From Azolla caroliniana (lineage: Eukaryota > Polypodiophyta), in NCBI GenBank assembly GCA_043228905.1, contig JBHGNT010000011.1, positions 4,588,001 to 4,652,000 on the forward strand: a DNA stretch of 64,000 bases, read 5' to 3'. The translations under genes and the position numbers were made by a program. Positions 11,291-21,139 of this stretch are shown here, in pieces; positions within the stretch are counted from its first letter, which is position 1; the number at the start of each line of letters is the position of its first letter. Under the pieces are notes generated by a model that had not been told where the DNA came from, did not search any database, and saw only the letters and a program-made list of their open reading frames with translations.

Positions 11291-12640
11291 CTCATCGACC
11301 ATGAGCTACAACTTGACTGCCTATTTCGATGAAGCACCCGTCATTGTTGAATCGTACTTGCATTCCTTGTTCGACAATCTGGCCAACTGAGACCAGGTTT
11401 TTCGTGATGGTGGGAACATGTAGTACATTCTTTAGGTAGGTTTGTTTGCCGTCGTTTCCGAATGGGACATTCCCGATCTGTTGTATTGGATGAGTTGTGC
11501 CATCGCCTGTCTGGACATATCCGGGATTTTCGGGTTTTCGTAATTCGTGAAACCAATCTTCATGAGACATCATGTGCTTTGACGCTCTTTAATCGACAAA
11601 CCATACATTATTTGAAGTGGATGCGCTAGTTGAAGCCTGTGTGGACATCGAGTGCGCTTCATGTTTCATTATGAACATTCCGCCACGGTCGTCGTAGTCG
11701 GAATTTGAAGCGTAATTAGTAAGTTGTCCGCATACCTTGTGTTTCTTCTTTCTACACTCCTCTTCGTAATGGCCGAGTTTTCCGTAGTACCCGCATTCGA
11801 TTGGGCTTCTACGATTTCTTGGTTTGGTGTGATGAATCCCCCTTCTGCCGAGCTTTCTGGGATCATATTTGTCCGCTTGCCATTGGTGGGGGTTACACTC
11901 ATGATTGTGTCGACCTTGGCCGAATCAGTCTCTCCTTCCACGACCGTGTCCTCTTCCTCCATCGATATTCGAATACAGGATTTGTACATCATGTGTGTTG
12001 TTTCTTTGACGCATGTGATTCTCTTTGACAAGCAATAACGATTGGAGGTCAAAAAAGGAAGGATGATTCTCTCTCGCAAGGATGATCGATCTAATCGTGC
12101 CAAATCGAGGTGCTACGCCACCGAGGCATATTTGCACCATCTAGTCATCATTGATGATGACATTGATCGAACTGAGGGCGTCACATAGTTCCTTGATCTT
12201 CAAGGTGTAACTTGTGATCGACATATCCTTCTGTTGCAGATTGTTTAGCTGCTGTCGAAGTTGGAGCTTCCGTGTAGCCGTATTTGCCGCAAAGATTTTC
12301 TTGAGGTTTTCCCACGCCTGTTTCGGCGTTTTTGCCTCTCTGATATATCCCAGCATATGATCATGTATGCAGGATGCCAAGAAATACAACACACGGCTTG
12401 CGGCCTACTCCCAAGCGGGATAGTCGGCGTGTGTTGGGTTGCGTTGCGTTTCATGAGCTCCTTCAATGTAGCTCCAGTAACCTTGCCTGACAAAGTATTG
12501 ATGCATCTTGTATTCCCAAGATGCGAAGTTCGTTCTGTCGAGCTTCTCTGTCGGAAGAGCGCTTCCCATCTGAGTATTCATGGTGGTTTCTTCTCTGTTG
12601 ATGAGCTAGTTCTATTGTTCGTTGGCGTGTAGCACCACAC
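11291..12640 (-). pseudogene. CopE gag and protease
   Basis: Minus strand. Gag includes WENLKKIFAANTATRKLQLR and KDMSITSYTLKIKELCDAL (12392-12141), continuing in other frames to about 11700. A lysine-rich remnant of the zinc-knuckle region is at 11730-11780. The protease begins near 11610 with a damaged active site (V-D-stop-R-A-S where VDSGAS is expected). It continues as HMMSHEDWF and VLHVPTITKNLVSVGQI. Frameshifts at about 12400, 12140 and 11660 break the gene. Confidence 0.85.
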
Positions 12641-12685
12641 AAGAAAATGAGGAGGATGATTAAGCAACCACACACTAGGATACCA

Positions 12686-12962
12686 TGTAAAAAATGGAGC
12701 AAGTGGTGTAATGCAGCGGAAGATAATTGAGTGTGTGTGTGTGTGTACGTGAGGCAAAATAGAGAGAGAGAGAGAGTACGAGAGATCTTAAGACAGAGAT
12801 AACTATGTATTACATCCAACAGTAACAAAGTTACAAAGGATTGGTTTAAATACCAACTAAGCTAGGGCATGTGCCCTTTCTACAATTTACAAAGCTAGCC
12901 TAGTATGTCCATGAGCTAGTGTGAAACCTATTACTAAGGGAAGTTGAGTTCGACTCTCAACA
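12686..12962 (-). repeat. CopE 5' LTR
   Basis: 277 bp, matching the 7249-7521 copy. The PBS lies directly to its left in complement (TGGTATCCTAG). The TSD TGACT follows at 12963. Confidence 0.95.
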
Positions 12963-12967
12963 TGACT

Positions 12968-13560
12968 TTTGTACACAACGAGGACTGGTAGTGAATCTAG
13001 CGAAAACTAAAGTCCTTGTCTTTCATACATCGTCCCGAGTTCGGAGTAAATGTCACCTAATCCTCTCTCATAAACTAGTTGAGGTAGTTGGATCATATGT
13101 ATACTTGGGAGTCACTTTTAGTGCTCCCTCAGGTAAATTCTCGATGACCCAGGTAGCCAAAGATAGGCTAACGAGAGGGTATGCATCCCGCTCACTCTTA
13201 GAGAGACCATGCCATCAGGCATACTTTCAAGAGCCACAGACTAAGGGATGGCTCTTCGACTCATTAGTGACCCCTTCCCTCATGTATGCATCAGTAGTAT
13301 GGGCTCCAGGTCTACCATCTTTCATGTGCACGCAATTAGAGAGACCTTTGGTGACGATGTTATCACGTCAACTTTGAAGCAAATCGACAGTACCACATGA
13401 CATTATTAGAGCAAAGTTCAGTCTGCCCCTGATGTTAGTAGAAGCATTGTTTCAAGTGGTAGGATAGTGTGTTTAAGACCAAGGATAATCTTACACTATA
13501 TGAGGGCTTTACAAAACCGGTTAGATGGAGTTGTGACTCATAATATATTATATAGATCAA
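12968..13560 (+). pseudogene. LINE-N ORF2, RT thumb and C-terminal part
   Basis: This continues the LINE RT interrupted by CopE. Joined across the TGACT duplication, the frame reads through a typical LINE RT end (LNTLDDF then CTQRGLVVNLAKTKVLVF). It goes on to SYVYLGVTFSAPSGKFSMTQ, RGYASRSLLERPCHQ, TKGWLFDSLVTPSLMYASVV and a polymerase-like tail to about 13560. A stop at 13375 and a probable frame change near 13465 are present. The 3' boundary with GypG is not sharp. Confidence 0.8.
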
Positions 13561-14213
13561 GAGAGACTCAAGAAATTAAGAAAAAAAGATAGAGAAGATG
13601 AGAAAGAGATAAGATTGTTATGATATTCCAACATCAAGACAATATAAAGGAGATAAACTCCACATTCAAGTAAGAAACCAAAGACCTTCTTACTACCAAT
13701 CACTCAAAAACCACAATTAAGACCCTTCCTCTTTCACTAAGATTTCTCTTTCTAAGACTCCCTCTCCTCTATTAGGATCCTCTCCCTATTAGTCCCTTTT
13801 TTTATTAGTCCTTCCACTTCTTTTATAATTTTCTTCTTCCTCGTTCACGCTATTTTTAGAAGCTTTTTATCTCCTATTTTTAGCTAAGACCCAGCAACCT
13901 TCTAATCGTCATATCTCCCTCATCATAGCTCCAAATTTAGTGATTTAAAAATCTATAGATAGATATCTTTACAAGCTTTCTAACCCATATTTAAACATAA
14001 TATTTGGGTCACACGCGAAGGAGTTATGACCATTCTTTTTCTACTGTTTTTTATGGTCCGCATTTTCTCTTTTTACTTTTCTCTTGGTCTCGTACTTTTA
14101 CTTTTGACTTCTTCCTAAGGTCTTGGTTCGTGTTCTTAGCCTCCTAATGTGATTTATCCATACTTTATACTCTTCTAATGTTCAATGTCTTAGATTCTAA
14201 AAACACTTTCACA
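13560..14213 (-). repeat. GypG 3' LTR (left edge uncertain)
   Basis: The right end ACACTTTCACA (to 14213) is followed by CCCTCCCCCTTGCTAG, a polypurine tract in complement. The block 13847-14213 aligns with 16648-16894 apart from an extra segment of roughly 115 bases. Left of 13847 there is no partner, because the other LTR is truncated. The left boundary near 13560 is only where LINE-N homology ends. Confidence 0.65.
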
Positions 14214-14473
14214 TTTAGCCCTCCCCCTTGCTAGAGGCTAAGCCATTTATGGGGAAGCACTTAATGGTAGTACTTAACAAACGAAAGCTCTCTCGCCAAT
14301 CTCTTGGCTATAGACAATGAGAGAGATATAATCAAAAAGAAAATAAAAGGATGTGAGTAAAACTCCCGCTAATCGGTAGGAAAAACCTCACACTTCTAAA
14401 CACACACACACATTGACAATTGTCATCACCATCTTTCTCCTTGTCAACACAAAGAAAGAGGTTACTACAATTA

Positions 14474-14992
14474 TTATGTCTTTGTCAACTCTCCATACAC
14501 AAGTAGGGCCATGGGATACATAACTCTTGATAGAAGTAAGCATGTCAACATATGAATGAATCTTTCGAGCGAGCGAACCTTTTGCACAAATACCTTCAAA
14601 TCTTCGAGACTTGTTGGAATGATCATCTTTTGAATTATGTTGATCTTTGAATCATCCACATCTTCTTGGCACAACACATTGTCCACACTACCTTGTTTTG
14701 TATAAATGACCATTTTTTCGACAATCTCATCTCGGGAAGGAAGTGAAAATTCATCTTGTTTGATCGAATTGCTCATGGGTTTGAAATCGATCTCATTCTT
14801 CGTGGGAACCAAAGCCATAGATGGGACACTCTTTAAATCCTCCATCTTATAATTGAAACATTCTTGCAAGCATGCTTTGAAGTCTTGTATAAGTTCCCCT
14901 TCAACACCCAATTGCTGAAGCGTTGGGAAAATTGGTACATGTTCTTTCAAGTTGATGTGGGATTTGTTGCAAGCTTCTCCTCTTATTTTGAA
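14474..14992 (-). pseudogene. GypG remnant of pol after protease
   Basis: The minus-strand frame runs on in register from the gag-protease gene after one stop. A 158-residue piece ends in a segment resembling the Gypsy RT connection (TSLEDLKVFVQKVRSLERFI). RT palm, RNase H and integrase are missing. The frame ends before a polypurine tract, so most of pol was deleted and the remainder joined to the 3' untranslated region. Confidence 0.6.
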
Positions 14993-16588
14993 TCATTTGA
15001 TGACCACATCCTCCTCTATGCATGTGCAATTCACCACTTTGCCATCAGCTACAACCACACTTGCTAAAGATGAGTTACTAATAGGAATTCTCATTTTGTT
15101 AACCACCAATTCAGAAATCAAGCTTACTCTAGCATCACTATCAACCAAGGCATCTTTAAAGTGAAACCCCTCGATGGAAACGGGGTTGGTGGGTCGTATG
15201 TCCTTTCGATCTTCTACTCGCATGATCCCCACATAATGCACAATTTTTTGACTTTGGCAAATACTTGCAAGCCGCCCCCACTCCTTTCGTAATTTCGGAG
15301 ATAATTGGAGAAGTTGTGGCCATGTTATTCTTGGTCCACTCGATATCAATTCATGCTTCCAATTGAAACCTTCTACACCTTCTCCCATAGGAATATCCTC
15401 CATCTTTATCTTCCTTTTGGAGTGTCTCCTTCTCAATTTCTCCTCTTCCTCATTCTCCTTAGACTTCTTCTTTTGTCTCGAGGCACTTGATCCTCCATCA
15501 ACTTCTTTCTCCTTTTGCGAGGCTCTTGTCCTTTTCACAGGAGCTACTTCACAAGCATTATCACTATCATCAATAAAATTAAGATTCACATTATGAGGAA
15601 TTGTAGGAACCTGAGCCATAGGAAGTGTTATGGCTTCGCCTCCTTCGACTCCATCGTTGTTAGGCCGTTGTCCATTTCTCTGCACTTGATACATGTCTCT
15701 TCCCATGCCTCTTTGTTGTCGATGAGGACATCTTGTTGAGATGTGTCCCTCCTCTTGACAAGAATAACAAATTACACCTTGATGCCCTCTAGAGCCACCA
15801 CCATCGGGAATAACGTTGTGAATTGTTTGGGATTGTTGCAAGTGGGCCATAACTTCATCAAAGCGCCGATTCACCAATGCCATTGTATCTTGTTCACTCT
15901 TCACTTGTTCCACTTCTTGGGATATACTTCTTGGGTTTATTGTTGTGGTGGTATACACATTTGGAAACACTTGTCCACCATGCACAATTGAAGATGAGGC
16001 TTGAAAGTTGGCACTAGGCATCAAATTTGCACCCAAAGCCGACATTTGGGGATCCCCCATGGAACTCATCATCTTCACTCGTCGATCATAATCTTGACAA
16101 ACTTGGAGAAGAGCTTGAAAAGTCGTTGGATCTTTCAAGCTTGCCTCCAAACGGAAATGCATATCAAGGCCCACCTTAAATTGTTCTATCTTAAACCACT
16201 CGTCTTCGGTGCCACCACGAAGACGAATCCACGTCGTCCACAATTCTTGGAAATTTCTTTCATACTCTAAAAAACCAAAAGGTGATTCCATCTTTAGTTG
16301 AAAAAGCTCCTCCCTTACCTCAGTTGCACTTTGCCATTGAATATATCTTGTACAAAATTGATGCACCAACAATTGATACTCTCCTTGTTCATTTTGCGGA
16401 AGAGAGTCATACCAATCTCGAGCACGACCATAGAATGTAGCTACCAACAAGGCCAACTTTTCGTTGTCGGTGATGCGTCCAATAGAGATGGCATGATGCT
16501 CAAAGCATGCCAAAAAGGCACCAGCATCTTGTGTTCTTTCACCCGAAAATGCAAATTGCATAGCTAAGTTAATGTAATATAGTAACAC
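14993..16588 (-). CDS. GypG Gag with zinc knuckle and aspartic protease start
   Basis: A 531-residue open frame on the minus strand. Residues about 15-170 form a Ty3-type Gag domain (FLACFEHHAISIGRI, ARDWYDSLPQ, EYERNFQELWTTWIRL). A single CCHC knuckle, CYSCQEEGHISTRC, lies near residues 274-287. A lysine/glutamate-rich basic region follows (KKKSKENEEEEKLRRR). The C-terminus resembles a retropepsin with VDSDARVSLIS near residue 483; the usual DTGA/DSGA is altered to DSDA. No initiator is obvious at the listed start (GTG); the first ATG is about ten codons in and the true N-terminus may be lost. An intact Gag beside a deleted pol suggests a non-autonomous element. Confidence 0.75.
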   Translation of the reverse strand: MLLYYINLAMQFAFSGERTQDAGAFLACFEHHAISIGRITDNEKLALLVATFYGRARDWYDSLPQNEQGEYQLLVHQFCTRYIQWQSATEVREELFQLKMESPFGFLEYERNFQELWTTWIRLRGGTEDEWFKIEQFKVGLDMHFRLEASLKDPTTFQALLQVCQDYDRRVKMMSSMGDPQMSALGANLMPSANFQASSSIVHGGQVFPNVYTTTTINPRSISQEVEQVKSEQDTMALVNRRFDEVMAHLQQSQTIHNVIPDGGGSRGHQGVICYSCQEEGHISTRCPHRQQRGMGRDMYQVQRNGQRPNNDGVEGGEAITLPMAQVPTIPHNVNLNFIDDSDNACEVAPVKRTRASQKEKEVDGGSSASRQKKKSKENEEEEKLRRRHSKRKIKMEDIPMGEGVEGFNWKHELISSGPRITWPQLLQLSPKLRKEWGRLASICQSQKIVHYVGIMRVEDRKDIRPTNPVSIEGFHFKDALVDSDARVSLISELVVNKMRIPISNSSLASVVVADGKVVNCTCIEEDVVIK

Positions 16589-16647
16589 AATTAAATGATA
16601 ACTTCTCCTCCTATACGGAAAGGATCGGCCCTCCCTGGAGCGCTATT

Positions 16648-16894
16648 TTTAGAAGCTTTTTATCTCCTATTTTTAGCTAAGACCTAGCATCACACTTGAA
16701 GGAGTTATAACCATTCCTTTTTTACTGTTTTTTATGGTCCGTTTTTTCTCCTTTTACTTTTCTCTTGGTCTCGTACTTTTACTTTTGACTTCTTCCTAAG
16801 GTCTTGGTTCGTGTTCTTAGCCTCCAAATGTGAGTTATCCATACTTTATACTCTTCTAATGTTCACTGGCTTAGATTCTAAAAACACTTTCACA
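16648..16894 (-). repeat. GypG 5' LTR (truncated)
   Basis: It matches 13847-14213, including the CACTTTCACA end at 16894, but lacks an internal block of about 115 bases and everything left of GCTATTTTTAGAAGC. No matching target duplication was found, because the neighbours on the two sides are different elements. Confidence 0.75.
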
Positions 16895-18675
16895 AGTAGT
16901 TTTTATTCATCAGATACATAGCCAACCACAAGATAGGATATCCCGTCGAGCCCTTGGATGATCTACTAGTTTATTCGAAGACCCAAGAAGAGCATGATTC
17001 TCATGTACTGTTTGTACTAAAATGACTTCGAGAACATGGTCTTTATGCAAAGCTGGAAAACTGTAGTTTTGGGTGCAACCAGGTAGAATTTCTAGGCTAT
17101 GTCATTTCCACGGAAGGCATTTCCATGGATCTAGCTAAGGTCAAAACAGTGGTAGAGTGGCATACTCTGTGTTCATTACGAGATGTGCAATGCTTTTTAG
17201 GCTTTGCCGATTTCTACCACAAGTTTATACAGGATTACTCAAAGCTTGTTCTGCCTCTCACACAACTTACCAGGAAGGGACAACCGTTCATTTGGTCTGA
17301 AGAAGCAGACATGGCTTTTGAGAGTCTTAAGAAGGCATTTACATCAGCTCCTATTCTAACTCATTTTGATATGGAAAACCATTCATCATTGAAGCAGACG
17401 CGTCGGATTTCGCCTTGGGTAGCATTCTGTCACAACAAGGCGATGATGAAAGGCTACATCCTATGCCTTTCCACTCACGCAAGTTTGACGCCGCCGAAAT
17501 CAACTATGAAATTCATGATCAGGAGCTATTAGCAATAGTGGACTCTTTTACGCAAAGGAGGCATTTTCTAGAGGGATCTTCTCATCAAGTCACCATATTG
17601 AATGATCACAAAAACCTTGCCTACTTTCAGAATGCTCCTGTGCTAAATTGATGCCAAGCTCGGTGGGCCAAATTCCTCACTCGTTTCGACTTCAAAATTA
17701 CATGTCATTTGAGGAAGCAATAAGGGAAGGCAGATGCATTATCACGACACTCGTATCTAACACTGTGTACAGACGAGCCAGCTTTCGATAACCAAAAGCA
17801 GGTGATCCTGGGACCGGCACGATTGCAAGCAATGGAGGTCTTCGGTATGCCCTTGGATTTCTACGTTATTGATACCATACGTGAGGACTTGAAGACAGAT
17901 ACTTTCACCCAAACCATTCTAGCACAAATTGATCCCTCTTGAGCATCTTGTTCACAGTCGCAAGAACTAGGTACGGACTATCGACAATTCCAATGTCATG
18001 ATGGATTACTATTCTTTAAGAAACTCTTGTATGTTCTTCATGGTTCTTGTCACTTTTGAGTAGTCCAAAACTATTATGGCACATATACAACTACGCATTT
18101 TGGTAGTACTAAAACATTAGATTTAGTACAATGATCATTCTGGTGGCCCCATATGTGACAATTTGTCCAAGATTTTGTTTGGACTGGTGATACATGTTGC
18201 AGAGAAAAAATGCCAAGGCATCATCCATATGGTTTATTAGAACCATTACCAATTCCAAGCAAGCCATGGCAATCCATTGCTCTAAATTTCATCAACGATC
18301 TTCCAGTCTCGAAGGGATTCGATGCAATCTTAACAGTCGTAGATCGATATGCGAAGATGGCCCATTTCTTGCCATGTACTAAGAAATCTGTAGTGAAGAA
18401 ACTGTTGAAACTGTTGAAACTGTCATGCGTGAAGTATGTCGGCATCGTGGCCTTCCCAATAGTATCATCAGCGACTATGGACCCCAATTCGTTTCAAAAT
18501 TCTGGAAGCACCTCTTTAAAATGTTGAAGGTCACTTGTAACCTCTCCTCTGGCTACCACCTGCAAACAGACGGCCAAGCAGAACGAACAAATCAAACGCT
18601 GGAGCACTATCTTCAATGCTTTCTAAGAAATCATCAAGATGACTAGGCAAATATTCTCCACTTCGCCGAATTTGC
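16895..18675 (+). pseudogene. GypF: Gypsy RT end, RNase H and integrase
   Basis: The fragment starts inside the RT palm (LDDLLVYSKTQEEH at 16952). The RT thumb follows (SFGCNQVEFLGYVIS, FLGFADFYHKFIQDYSK). RNase H is at about 17390-17650 in another frame (ADASDFALGSILSQQ, NYEIHDQELLAIVDSF). Integrase is at 18200-18650, split over two frames (LPIPSKPWQSIALNF, DYGPQFVSKFWKHLFKML, SGYHLQTDGQAERTNQTL). The integrase style resembles chromovirus-type Gypsy elements, but no chromodomain remains. The right end breaks off at about 18675, where an LTR remnant of GypD1 starts. Confidence 0.85.
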
Positions 18676-18766
18676 GTAAAATATGCATATCCCTACCCCC
18701 TTGATACCTACCCCCTTGATACCTACCCAAAAGGACTGAGGGTAGGTCTGTTCCTAAGCGGCAACA
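18676..18766 (+). repeat. GypD1 5' LTR remnant
   Basis: Only the last ~90 bases of the LTR remain. They match 28485-28577: the TGATACCTACC tract, then AAGGACTGAGGGTAGG and the end GCGGCAACA. The tract CCCCCTTGATACCTAC is duplicated in this copy. The following CTTTTGGC is the likely start of the PBS region, as in GypD2. Confidence 0.75.
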
Positions 18767-18820
18767 CTTTTGGCATGCCTAGTGATTTGTGAATCCTCGC
18801 AACCGACCATCAAGGAATGG

Positions 18821-20475
18821 ATGTCTAGCCGCCGACGTACTAGAGAACCCACACGACAAGATTGACCACAGACTAGATACGTCACTCGACATACAGAAGA
18901 ATGCGCTACGCAAAAACCTTGCCTCAATGACCGTGCCCCTTCTTCCCCAAAGGGTACGGTAAAATCCACGCTCACGAAGCAAAGTTGCATCCGGCAGGAA
19001 GCCCTATTGCCACCGGATTAGGCTAGTGTTACAAAGTCTCACAAAGAGCCCCATCCCGATAGCAACAATAGCCTCGGTACAACCATCGCAACCAACATGG
19101 CTTTCTTGTATCCCTATTTCAACGACGAAACCGACGCTAAGAGCCACATTCGGTCGTTCCTCAACTTTTGGAAGCCGAAGCGCACGCATCGACGATTGCC
19201 AAGTTCGGAATAACCTTGGATGGTCGCGCTGCCCATTGGCATTCCCACCGCGATATCACGTCTTTTGTCACGTTCGACCAGCTTCAATCGTCATTTTTGC
19301 GATTCTTCCATTGGAGTGTCCCTCAGCACGAGATTATCGGCCAATTTTATACAATCAAGCAGTCTCCAAAGGAATCACTAGAGGATTTTAGTCTGCGATT
19401 TTAGAGCCTACAGCAACAGCTCACATGCGTTCCAACGGAGGACGAGACTAAGGTCACATTTTTGGTAGCGTTACGGCGACCTCTTGGGATTACGCTGACA
19501 ATGCAAGGTGTGAAGGGTGAGACGGCAGATATGGTTATCGAGCAAGTGTTACAGCTTGAATTAAAAGACGAGGATGAAGGACTGTAACACCAACTTGAAT
19601 TACGTGTCCTCCTCCGGCAGGACGAGGAGTATCGATTCCACCAAGTAATTCAATGCACAATCTACCTGAACTCAGGGCACTTCGCGGTGGACTGTAACAT
19701 GCAGATACATTGCCCCATTTACCATTCACGGGCACATATCGTGGATCAATGCGAATATAATATGTTGAACAAATGCACGCCAACAGTTCACCATATGGAA
19801 CCGCATCAGCAGCACTGTCGTAATGACCAAGGCAGGCAGGAGGAACCTTACCGTAATATGGAACGAAACCAGCGCACGGAAAAGTCATACCATCATTGCC
19901 GCAACAATTACCCTGAGTCCGACGAAGAAGAGCAGGAAGAAAAAGATGATCGAAGCAATGGCCGTTACAAGTGGGGGGGGGGGTGTCATTATGATAATCG
20001 ATGTCCTACCAACAATCGTGATGACCAGGCTGGACCTCAGCACTACGAAGAAAGCTCTAAGGAGGAACGACGCTAAGAGCCTCGGCGAGAATATCGCCAG
20101 AAGCCCCGTAATCACAGGCGATTTCAGCAAACATGGGAGAGCAATCCGTACTCGGGGAAACCACCGCAGGTCCATTAGTGGAAAAAGGAGATTCCGGCGT
20201 ACATTCCTTCGTGTGCCAACAGCCAGGCCACTACGCGACACAATGTCCTCAGTGCAATAAAGGCAAGGAACTAGCCGTGAATACCATCACGACGGATATC
20301 CAACAAGTCACAACACGCAGCCAGGCGAAAAGCACAGAATGGGTAGAACAAGATGACATACGCAAGGCGGCCCGGGCATTGGTGGAGAAAGCAAACGCGG
20401 CCAACATAGAGAGAATGAGGCAAGAATCAGCGAGTGCCACCACGCATATCAACGATACGACGTTATGACCAGACC
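18821..20475 (+). pseudogene. GypD1 gag
   Basis: An ATG at 18821 lies in the same context as the GypD2 gag start (GGATGGATGTCTAG in both). The Gag core is at about 19100-19560 (FNDETDAKSHIRSFL, then ATFLVALRRPLGI-like text in broken frames). Knuckle-like motifs follow at 19660-19760: one where the first Cys is replaced (CTIYLNSGHFAVDC), then a second degenerate one (CPIYHSRAHIVDQC). A third, CQQPGHYATQC, lies near 20215. Multiple stops and frameshifts make it dead. Its last codons continue after CopC1 at 25854, where the interrupted frame reads WQALTDCEIT. Confidence 0.8.
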
Positions 20476-20480
20476 CGATA

Positions 20481-21109
20481 TGTTGGGAAACAGGTCCCTC
20501 CGGATGGGAAGAACAGTGCCGACGAACAAACTCGGCCAAGGCCGACAGGCCGAGGCAGAACCGGTATGAACTGGATGAGGAGTACCCGATTGCGGAGAGT
20601 CGGATGGTGCAGGCCCGGTATGAACCGGATGAGGAGTACCCGACTGCGGAGAGTCGGATGGAGCCCATCGAGGCTACATTTGTAAATAGCCGAAAAGTCA
20701 TATTAGTATAAATATGATTTAGGGCAAACTTTTAGCTTGGGTGAACTGTTGTCATTCTTGTTGTTATTCTTTCTTGTTGGTGCAAGAAGAAATCAGAGCG
20801 CGTAACTGTACAGAGAGACTGAGAGAGACACGAGGTCGTTGCCTCTGTTGTAACCGCCGCCTGTGGCGAAGACCTGAGAGCACGAGGTCGTTGCCTCGGT
20901 GATCTCACTGTTGTATATTTCTGCATAGTGACAGTTTGCAGCTTGTGGGCTACCATGGTTTTTTCCCCTAGTTTGGGGTTTTCCACGTATACCTCCTGTG
21001 TACCATTTCTCCTCTTTTGTTTCGCGTTTTTCATTACCTGTTTTCTGTGTATGTAAATACGCTCGGTTGTGGCCGAGCGTCGGACATAAGGAACGTTGAG
21101 TTCCCAACA
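20481..21109 (+). repeat. CopC1 5' LTR
   Basis: It starts TGTTGGGAAACAGG and ends TTCCCAACA. Tandem ~52-bp units built on GGATGAGGAGTACCCGA lie at 20565-20660. Core promoter and hairpin elements follow. Confidence 0.97.
20707..20729 (+). promoter_or_regulatory. CopC1 LTR core promoter
   Basis: TATAAATA at 20707-20714 is followed after five bases by TAGGGCAAAC. The same pair occurs in the LTRs of CopB, CopC2, CopJ and CopH. Confidence 0.7.
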
Positions 21110-21111
21110 AG

Positions 21112-21123
21112 TGGTATCAGAGC
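21112..21123 (+). other. CopC1 primer-binding site
   Basis: TGGTATCAGAGC two bases after the LTR end, complementary to the 3' end of initiator tRNA-Met, as usual for plant Copia elements. Confidence 0.9.
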
Positions 21124-21139
21124 GAAATCGACACAGAAA

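Larger units (their letters stand above)
7249..12962 (-). mobile_element. CopE: complete but decayed Copia element in LINE-N
   Basis: Two near-identical LTRs (7249-7521 and 12686-12962) bound a minus-strand Copia. The flanking duplication is TGACT at 7244-7248 and 12963-12967. The PBS in complement just left of 12686 begins TGGTATC. The polypurine tract is the complement of CGCCCCCTC at 7522-7530. Order on the minus strand is gag, protease, integrase, RT, RNase H. Many frameshifts and stops, plus a 698-bp insert at 9990-10687, make it non-functional. Confidence 0.95.

Noticed and set aside
13400-16900. AGTAG as target duplication of GypG
   Set aside because: AGTAG follows the right LTR and also occurs at about 13430, but the latter is not adjacent to any LTR edge.
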